From: Salinibacterium sp. SWN167 | GTDB lineage: Bacteria; Actinomycetota; Actinomycetes; Actinomycetales; Microbacteriaceae | DNA length: 64,000 nt | Reading direction: 5' to 3' | Assembly (NCBI RefSeq): GCF_015864665.1 | Contig: NZ_JADYWU010000001.1 | Location: forward strand, 124,001 to 188,000 | In this document: in pieces, positions 58,664 to 64,000 of the stretch | How the letters are laid out: each line of letters begins with the position of its first letter | Numbering within the stretch: the first letter of the stretch is position 1 | The notes under the pieces: generated by a model | What the model was told of the DNA's origin: nothing | Database searches by the model: none | Seen by the model: the letters and a program-made list of their open reading frames with translations, nothing else | Position numbers and translations under genes: made by a program

Positions 58664-58842
58664 GGTGAACTCCATTTCGTTGCCGGTTGGTTCTTCCAAC
58701 ATACTCGCGTTAACTGCAGCCCGGGGTCAGGGTTTTCTGGTAACGCAGGTAGCTATTCTGGAGCATATTCTCAGATTGGCATAGTGCTTCCCCAAGAACT
58801 CACACAGAGTTTACAGTCGAGCCATCATCGCTTTCGAGGCCC

Positions 58843-58858
58843 GCGGCGAGGTCGCCGC
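58843..58858 (-). terminator. Possible terminator of the hem operon
   Basis: GCGGCGA and TCGCCGC form an inverted repeat 13 bases downstream of the hemL stop, on the minus strand. There is no U-run. The rest of the gap 58664-58842 shows no other clear structure and probably holds the promoter of the YtxH-like gene. Confidence 0.4.
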
Positions 58859-58870
58859 AAGCAATCCCGG

Positions 58871-60256
58871 CTACTGAGGGGCGGATGCCGCGGCGGCAGC
58901 CTTCGCGGCGGCGGGCAGCGCCTCGACAATCTTCGAGACCACGCCATCGTCGTGGGCTGCCGAAACGAACCACGCTTCAAACACGCTCGGCGGCAGCGAG
59001 ACCCCGGAGTCCAGCATCGAGTGGAAGAACGGTGCGTAGCGGTAGCCCTGCTGGGCCTTCACGTCGGCAAAGTTCATCGGCTCGGAGCCGCTAAACACGA
59101 ACGAGAACAGGTTGCCCGCGTGCTGCACGACGTGCTCAACACCCTCGGCGGAGAGTGCGGCCGACGTTTCGGCCGAGAGAGTTTCGGCAACCTGGTTGAG
59201 CCGCGAATACACGGCGTCGTCAGCGAGCCGCAGCGTAGCGAGGCCCGCCGCAACGGCGACGGGGTTTCCGCTCAGGGTGCCAGCTTGGTAGACCGGGCCG
59301 AGCGGAGCCAGCAACTCCATGATGCGAGCCGAACCACCTAGAGCGGCCAACGGCATCCCGCCACCGATGACTTTGCCAAAGGTGAAGAGGTCGGGAACCC
59401 AGCGCGCCTCGGGGGCGTCGGGGGTGGCGGCCGCGGCAGCGCGAGCATCCAAGCCCCAGTAGCCAGCGGGGTCAACACGGAAGCCCGTGAGAACTTCGTC
59501 GCTGATCGCGAGGGCGCCGTGCTCGTGGGCGATGCGCACGATGGCTTCGTTGAAGCCTGGCTGCGGGGCGAGCACGCCCATGTTCGCGGCGGCGGCTTCG
59601 AAGATCACGCCGGCAATGTCGTGGCCGTGTTCGGCGAAGACCTGCTCGAGCGCGGCAATGTTGTTGTACTCAATGACAAGGGTCTGCGCGGCGGTCTCGG
59701 CGGTGACTCCGGCAGAGCCAGGCATCGAGAGCGTCGCGAGGCCAGAACCGGCTTCAGCCAAGAGCCCGTCGGAGTGACCGTGGTAGTGCCCGGCAAACTT
59801 CACAAGTAAGCGACGACCGGTGGCACCGCGAGCCAAACGGATGGCCGTCATGGTCGCTTCGGTGCCGGTGGAAACGAGGCGCAAGCGCTCGATTGGGCTC
59901 ACTCCCCCGACGCTGATGCGGGCGCGCACGAGTTCGGCGAGCTCGGTCTCGGCGGGGGTGGAAGCTCCAAAGCCGAGGCCGCGCGACGCTGCCTGCTGAA
60001 CGGCGTCGATCACTTCGGGATGAGCGTGGCCGAGAATGGCGGGGCCCCACGAGTTGACGAGGTCGATGTACGACCGGCCCTCGACATCCGTCACGTACGA
60101 GCCGGAGGCCTTCACGTAAAAGCGGGGCGTTCCGCCGACGGAGCCGAACGCACGCACGGGCGAGTTGACGCCGCCCGGAAGCACGCCGCGAGCGCGGTCG
60201 AACGACTGCTGGTTGGTGGCGGTGGCGGACGGGGTGTTGGACGTGGTGTCGCTCAT
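58871..60256 (-). CDS. hemL: Glutamate-1-semialdehyde 2,1-aminomutase
   Basis: Converts glutamate 1-semialdehyde to 5-aminolevulinate, the C5-route entry step of tetrapyrrole synthesis, with pyridoxal phosphate. The 461-aa enzyme has '[18 protein letters not shown]', '[15 protein letters not shown]', '[10 protein letters not shown]' and the Schiff-base lysine K295 in '[12 protein letters not shown]'. The ATG at 60256 overlaps the hemB stop as ATGA and is preferred over the ATG at 60268. It is the last gene of the coupled haem operon. Confidence 0.95.
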   Translation of the reverse strand: MSDTTSNTPSATATNQQSFDRARGVLPGGVNSPVRAFGSVGGTPRFYVKASGSYVTDVEGRSYIDLVNSWGPAILGHAHPEVIDAVQQAASRGLGFGASTPAETELAELVRARISVGGVSPIERLRLVSTGTEATMTAIRLARGATGRRLLVKFAGHYHGHSDGLLAEAGSGLATLSMPGSAGVTAETAAQTLVIEYNNIAALEQVFAEHGHDIAGVIFEAAAANMGVLAPQPGFNEAIVRIAHEHGALAISDEVLTGFRVDPAGYWGLDARAAAAATPDAPEARWVPDLFTFGKVIGGGMPLAALGGSARIMELLAPLGPVYQAGTLSGNPVAVAAGLATLRLADDAVYSRLNQVAETLSAETSAALSAEGVEHVVQHAGNLFSFVFSGSEPMNFADVKAQQGYRYAPFFHSMLDSGVSLPPSVFEAWFVSAAHDDGVVSKIVEALPAAAKAAAAASAPQ

Positions 60257-61248
60257 TCGCGTAGCCATTCTGCAAGTTCAGTTGCGTAGTAGGTGAGCAC
60301 CGCTTCGGCGCCAGCCCTCTGGATGCTGAGTACTGATTCTTCGATAGCGCGGCGGCGGTCGATCCAGCCGTTCGCGGCGGCGGCTTCGATCATCGCGTAT
60401 TCGCCGGAGACTTGGTACGCCCAGACCGGCACGCTGCTGATGGCGCTGGCGTCGGCCAGCACGTCGAGGAAGCTCATGGCGGGCTTGACCATCACCACGT
60501 CGGCGCCTTCGTCGATGTCGAGTTCGACTTCGCGGATGCCTTCGCGGCGGTTGGCGGGGTTCTGTTGGTACGCGCGGCGGTCGCCCTCAAGCGAGGACTG
60601 CACGGCTTCGCGGAACGGTCCGTAGAACGCGGAGGCGTACTTGGCGGCGTAACCGAGCAAGGGGGTGTCGGTATGACCAGCGGTGTCGAGCGCGTCGCGA
60701 ACGGCGGCGACTTGGCCGTCCATCATGCCGCTGAGGCCGAGCAGTTGCGAGCCGGCTTCGGCCTGAGCGACGCCCATTTCGCGGTATCGCTCGAGCGAGG
60801 CGTCGTTGTCGACGACGAGTTCGGTCACACCGGTCACGGGGTGGGTGCGTCCGCGCAGTACCCCGCAGTGACCGTGATCAGTGAATTCGTCGAGGCAGAG
60901 ATCGGTTTGCACCACGAGGGCGTCACCAGCCTCGGCGACAGCCGCGCGCGTGGCGACGTTGAGGATTCCGTTGGGGTCGATCGCTCCCGAGCCCTCGGCA
61001 TCCTTGTGTTCAGGCACACCGAAGAGCATCACGCCACCGACGCCGAGTTCGGCGGCTTCGGCAATCGCGCGGCGCATCGAGTCGAGCGAATGCTGCTGCA
61101 CGCCCGGCATCGAACTGATCGCGGCAGGCTCGGTGAGCCCTTCGCGCACAAACATCGGCAGGATCAGCTGGTTGGGGTGGGTGCGGTTTTCGGCGACCAG
61201 ACGACGCATCGCCGGGCTCGACCGCAAACGGCGGGGGCGGATGATCAC
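60253..61248 (-). CDS. hemB: Delta-aminolevulinic acid dehydratase (porphobilinogen synthase)
   Basis: Joins two 5-aminolevulinate molecules to porphobilinogen. The 331-aa protein has both active-site lysines, K203 in '[11 protein letters not shown]' and K255 in '[10 protein letters not shown]'. The metal loop reads '[14 protein letters not shown]', with C118 and C128 but Asp120 in place of the middle Cys. This is not the classical three-cysteine zinc site, so metal dependence is uncertain and may differ from the zinc enzymes. GTG at 61248 overlaps the hemC stop (GTGA). Confidence 0.95.
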   Translation of the reverse strand: MIIRPRRLRSSPAMRRLVAENRTHPNQLILPMFVREGLTEPAAISSMPGVQQHSLDSMRRAIAEAAELGVGGVMLFGVPEHKDAEGSGAIDPNGILNVATRAAVAEAGDALVVQTDLCLDEFTDHGHCGVLRGRTHPVTGVTELVVDNDASLERYREMGVAQAEAGSQLLGLSGMMDGQVAAVRDALDTAGHTDTPLLGYAAKYASAFYGPFREAVQSSLEGDRRAYQQNPANRREGIREVELDIDEGADVVMVKPAMSFLDVLADASAISSVPVWAYQVSGEYAMIEAAAANGWIDRRRAIEESVLSIQRAGAEAVLTYYATELAEWLRE

Positions 61249-62159
61249 GCTCGTGCCCCGGTGAGCTCCCCAGCGCCCTGTGCCAAAAGATCGTCGGCGA
61301 CCCGCTGTGCTGCCTCGCGGGCCGGGTCATCCACATCGTTGACGTACAGCGCGTGCGAGCTGGTGAGGTAGCGGGAGCCATCGAGGGCGTAGACCCGCGC
61401 ATCCAAGAACAGCAGGCCGTCGTCGATCACGGCGTGCGCTCCGAGGGGTGCCGAGCATCCGGCGTCGAGGAAAGCGAGAACGTAGCGTTCGGCGTCTGTC
61501 TTGGTGCGGCTGGGTTTGTGGTCGAGCACTGCCGCGAGCTTCTCTTCACCCGTGCGCGTTTCGATCGCGAGGGCGCCTTGGCCGGGAGCCGTTGGCCAGC
61601 CCGAAATGCCTAGGTACTCAGTGATGGCGGCGGCACGACCGGCGCGGGCGAGGCCGGCGGCGGCGAGAATGACGGCATCCAACTCACCGTTTGACACCTT
61701 GTCGAGTCGCGAATCGATGTTGCCCCGAATGTCGACAACTTCAAGGTCGGGGTAGAGCGAACGCAGCTGAGCTTGGCGACGGGGCGAACCGGTGCCGACC
61801 TTGGAACCGGCGGGCAATGTCGCGAGCGTGAGCTCATCGCGAGCACACACCACGTCGCGCTCGTCGGCACGCTTGGGGATGGCCGCGATCGTGAGACCGG
61901 GCACGGGAGCGGTCGGAAGATCCTTGAGCGAGTGCACGACAACATCGCACTCCCCCGCGAGCAGCGCTTCGCGCAGAGCGTTCGCAAACACACCCTGCCC
62001 GCCGATCGTGGAGAGCGATTCTGTTGAGCGGTCACCCTGAGTGGAGATCGGAATGATTTCCGTCTCGACGCCGGTCTTGCTTTCGAGCTGGCGTGCCACC
62101 GTGGTGGTCTGCGCCATTGCGAGTGTGCTGCCTCGCGTGCCAATTCGAATTACGGTCAC
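61245..62159 (-). CDS. hemC: Hydroxymethylbilane synthase (porphobilinogen deaminase)
   Basis: Polymerises four porphobilinogens to hydroxymethylbilane. The 304-aa enzyme has the start '[14 protein letters not shown]', '[12 protein letters not shown]', '[11 protein letters not shown]' and the cofactor-binding C235 in '[13 protein letters not shown]', where the dipyrromethane cofactor is attached. GTG at 62159 overlaps the ferrochelatase stop as GTGA. It sits centrally in the operon hemQ-hemH-hemC-hemB-hemL. Confidence 0.95.
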   Translation of the reverse strand: MTVIRIGTRGSTLAMAQTTTVARQLESKTGVETEIIPISTQGDRSTESLSTIGGQGVFANALREALLAGECDVVVHSLKDLPTAPVPGLTIAAIPKRADERDVVCARDELTLATLPAGSKVGTGSPRRQAQLRSLYPDLEVVDIRGNIDSRLDKVSNGELDAVILAAAGLARAGRAAAITEYLGISGWPTAPGQGALAIETRTGEEKLAAVLDHKPSRTKTDAERYVLAFLDAGCSAPLGAHAVIDDGLLFLDARVYALDGSRYLTSSHALYVNDVDDPAREAAQRVADDLLAQGAGELTGARA

Positions 62160-63325
62160 GGTGCTACCCCCGCGGCTGCCGGCTTGAAGCCGAGCCGCAC
62201 GTTTTCACAGCATCCAGGACGACAGACGTCGTACCAGGGGCCGATTGTTGTTAGTGCGGGGCGGTCTGCCACCGGCACTCCGTCGCGGCGCTCCAACACG
62301 AGGTCAACAAGACCCGTGACGAACGCCGGATGTACGCCGGGCGTGGGAACGCGAACGGCAACCATGTTGTGGCCTCCCGCCGTTTCCAACGCTTCGGTGT
62401 CGAGATCCCACTTCACTTCCATGTGGTCAGAAATGAATCCGACCGGAACAATAACGACCGCTTCGATGCCATCGGCGGCAAGCGCATCGATGGCGTCGTT
62501 GATGTCGGGCTCGAGCCACGGCATCGAGGGCGGGCCACTGCGCGACTGGTACACGAGACTGTGCGCCGGCAGCGTGGTGGCGGAAAAGTCTTCCGCCTGC
62601 GCCGCCATCACAACTTCGGACACGGCGAGGTGCTGTGCCGCGTAGGCACCGCCCTCTCCGAAACCGCGCGACTCCGGGCCGCTCTTGGCGGCATCCGTCG
62701 ACGGAATCGAGTGGGTCGTGAAGAGCACGTGCGTCTTCTCGGGCGCAATGCCCTTGGCGGCGATCTGAGCGAGACCGTCACGAACGCCGTCGATGAACGG
62801 CTGCACGAAGCCGGGGTGGTCGAAGAACTGACGCACCTTGTCGATCTGGATCGTGCCTTCGAGACCGGTCTGCTCGAGCGCAATTGCGTAGTCTTCGCGG
62901 TACTGGCGGCAGCTCGAGTACGAGCTATAGGCGCTCGTGCCGACGGCGATGAGCTTCTTAAAGCCGCGCTCGTTGGCCTCGGTGAGCGCATCGCTCAAGT
63001 AGGGGTTCCAGTTGCGGTTTCCCCACAGCACGGGCAGGTCAATGCCGCGACGAGCAAGTTCGGCTTCAAGCGCGGCCTTCAACTCGCGATTCTGGTCGTT
63101 GATCGGGCTGATGCCACCGAACGCGCGGTAGTGATGCGCGACCTCTTCGAGGCGCTCTTCGGGGATGCCTCGTCCGCGCGTGACGTTCCGCAGGAACGGG
63201 ATGACATCGTCTTGACCCTCAGGCCCACCAAAACTCGCGAGGAGAATGGCGTCATACGCCACGGCTTCTTCAACGTGTTCGGGGCCGGATGCCGCGGCAT
63301 CCGTAGCACCGAGAACGTGGGTCAT
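62156..63325 (-). CDS. hemH: Coproporphyrin ferrochelatase with [2Fe-2S]-type cysteine pattern
   Basis: Inserts ferrous iron into coproporphyrin III in the coproporphyrin-dependent haem pathway (also named cpfC). The 389-aa protein has 'LLASFGGPEG', 'WGNRNWNPYLSDAL', 'AVGTSAYSSYSSCRQYRED' with C139, and a C-terminal cysteine group C368, C372, C373 in 'YDVCRPGCCENVR'. These four cysteines resemble the actinobacterial ferrochelatases that carry a [2Fe-2S] cluster. The pairing with HemQ in the same operon indicates coproporphyrin rather than protoporphyrin as substrate. The start is ATG at 63325, overlapping the hemQ stop. Confidence 0.94.
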   Translation of the reverse strand: MTHVLGATDAAASGPEHVEEAVAYDAILLASFGGPEGQDDVIPFLRNVTRGRGIPEERLEEVAHHYRAFGGISPINDQNRELKAALEAELARRGIDLPVLWGNRNWNPYLSDALTEANERGFKKLIAVGTSAYSSYSSCRQYREDYAIALEQTGLEGTIQIDKVRQFFDHPGFVQPFIDGVRDGLAQIAAKGIAPEKTHVLFTTHSIPSTDAAKSGPESRGFGEGGAYAAQHLAVSEVVMAAQAEDFSATTLPAHSLVYQSRSGPPSMPWLEPDINDAIDALAADGIEAVVIVPVGFISDHMEVKWDLDTEALETAGGHNMVAVRVPTPGVHPAFVTGLVDLVLERRDGVPVADRPALTTIGPWYDVCRPGCCENVRLGFKPAAAGVAP

Positions 63326-63993
63326 GCCAGCACCTCAGCGATCTCGTCGAGAGTGATGCGACGGCCCGTGTAGAACGGCACCTCTTCGCGCACATGCAGG
63401 CGGGCATCCGTCTGGCGCAGGTGACGCATGAGGTCGACCAGGTCGACAAGTTCGGGGGCTTCGAGCGCGAGCATCCACTCGTAATCTCCGAGGGCGAAGC
63501 TCGCAACGGTGTTCGCGAGAACCTGGGGCATTTCGGAGCCCTTCATGCCGTGGTCGCGCAACATCTTGCTGCGCTCGGCATCGGGCAGCAGGTACCACTC
63601 GTAGCTACGCACGAAGGGGTAAATGGTGAGCCAGGCTTCGGGCTCCTTGCCGCGCATGAAGGCGGGCATGTGGCTCTTCGAGAACTCCGCGTCGCGGTGC
63701 ACGCCCATGGCGTTCCACGTGGGAAGCAGCGAGGCGAGCGGGTCATGGCGACGCAACTCGCGCAGTGCCCATTGGAGGTCTTCGGGGTTGCTGCCGTGCA
63801 GCCAAATCATGATGTCAGCGTCGGCGCGCATGCCCGAGACATCATAGAAACCGCGGATGGTGACCCCGCGGGCCTCGACAGCGGCAACAGCCGGCTCCAA
63901 GTTACCGGCGAGCGCCGGACGGTGCGGGTCACGACGGAGAACCGCCCACAGCGTGTAACCCAAAATTTCAGTGGACTTGTCGACGTCTGTCAT
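63322..63993 (-). CDS. hemQ: Coproheme decarboxylase, HemQ (ChdC)
   Basis: Decarboxylates coproheme III to haem b, the last step of the route used by actinobacteria and firmicutes. The 223-aa protein is of chlorite-dismutase fold, with 'YTLWAVLRRD', 'WLHGSNPEDLQWALRELRR', 'YPFVRSYEWYLLPDAERSKML' (the Tyr of 'SYEWY' type fits the actinobacterial catalytic tyrosine region) and 'EAPELVDLVDLMRHLR'. GGAAGAC precedes the ATG at the window's right edge, and the operon may continue upstream. The C-terminus overlaps hemH by ATGA. Confidence 0.94.
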   Translation of the reverse strand: MTDVDKSTEILGYTLWAVLRRDPHRPALAGNLEPAVAAVEARGVTIRGFYDVSGMRADADIMIWLHGSNPEDLQWALRELRRHDPLASLLPTWNAMGVHRDAEFSKSHMPAFMRGKEPEAWLTIYPFVRSYEWYLLPDAERSKMLRDHGMKGSEMPQVLANTVASFALGDYEWMLALEAPELVDLVDLMRHLRQTDARLHVREEVPFYTGRRITLDEIAEVLA

Positions 63994-64000
63994 GTCTTCC

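Overview
The window is chromosomal DNA from a high-GC actinobacterium, most likely a member of the Microbacteriaceae. This placement rests on the coproporphyrin-dependent haem genes (HemQ-type decarboxylase, ferrochelatase with a [2Fe-2S] cysteine pattern), the actinobacterial Holin-X/DUF3618 proteins, an actinobacterial phosphofructokinase with G104/K124, and cell-wall-binding repeat 2 proteins. The genus is inferred and not proven. No rRNA, tRNA, CRISPR array, insertion sequence or prophage was recognised.

Layout. 1-5.8 kb: the 3' part of a cell-surface repeat protein, two uncharacterised genes, and a zinc/manganese ABC importer. 6-10.3 kb: a glycolysis/gluconeogenesis block (PfkB-type phosphofructokinase, class I aldolase, convergent PEP synthase). 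10.4-16.6 kb: a GntR regulator, a NarL-type two-component system divergent from an FtsX-type ABC exporter, and two oxidoreductases. 16.6-21.1 kb: a bifunctional PutA divergent from a LysR regulator. 21.1-27.1 kb: a beta-glucoside (probably cellobiose) locus with a CelR/CebR-like LacI repressor, a GH1 beta-glucosidase, two permeases and a binding lipoprotein. Three near-identical 14-bp palindromic operators lie upstream of the lipoprotein gene. 27.3-32.5 kb: a thioesterase, an EEP-family phosphatase/nuclease and a TM0106-type RecB-nuclease/helicase.

32.5-44.5 kb is a visibly AT-richer accessory island on the minus strand. Transcription would run from an AIPR-like protein, through an unknown 199-aa protein, a Swt1-type HEPN protein, a PLD-nuclease/SNF2-helicase and a type ISP-like N6-adenine methyltransferase, to a DUF262/DUF1524 (GmrSD-like) nuclease. 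The first five genes are tightly coupled. A roughly 200-nt leader with a terminator hairpin precedes the first gene. I read this as a composite restriction/abortive-infection system that I cannot match to DISARM, BREX or another named type, and it is the best candidate here for an undescribed system.

44.5-49.5 kb is a second unusual cluster: an NrtR-like regulator with a degenerate Nudix box, divergent from a set of ARPP-1, HD hydrolase, ADP-ribosylglycohydrolase fused to a Cys-X5-Arg phosphatase, and PHP phosphoesterase genes. It looks like an ADP-ribose/nucleotide-processing operon. A 626-aa multidomain unknown follows.

51.5-64 kb is mostly housekeeping: an AlkA-type glycosylase, TrhO tRNA hydroxylase, ATP-type phosphofructokinase, AcuI-type reductase, DUF1304 protein, HemD, three small membrane/stress-type proteins, and the translationally coupled operon hemQ-hemH-hemC-hemB-hemL, which enters from the right edge.
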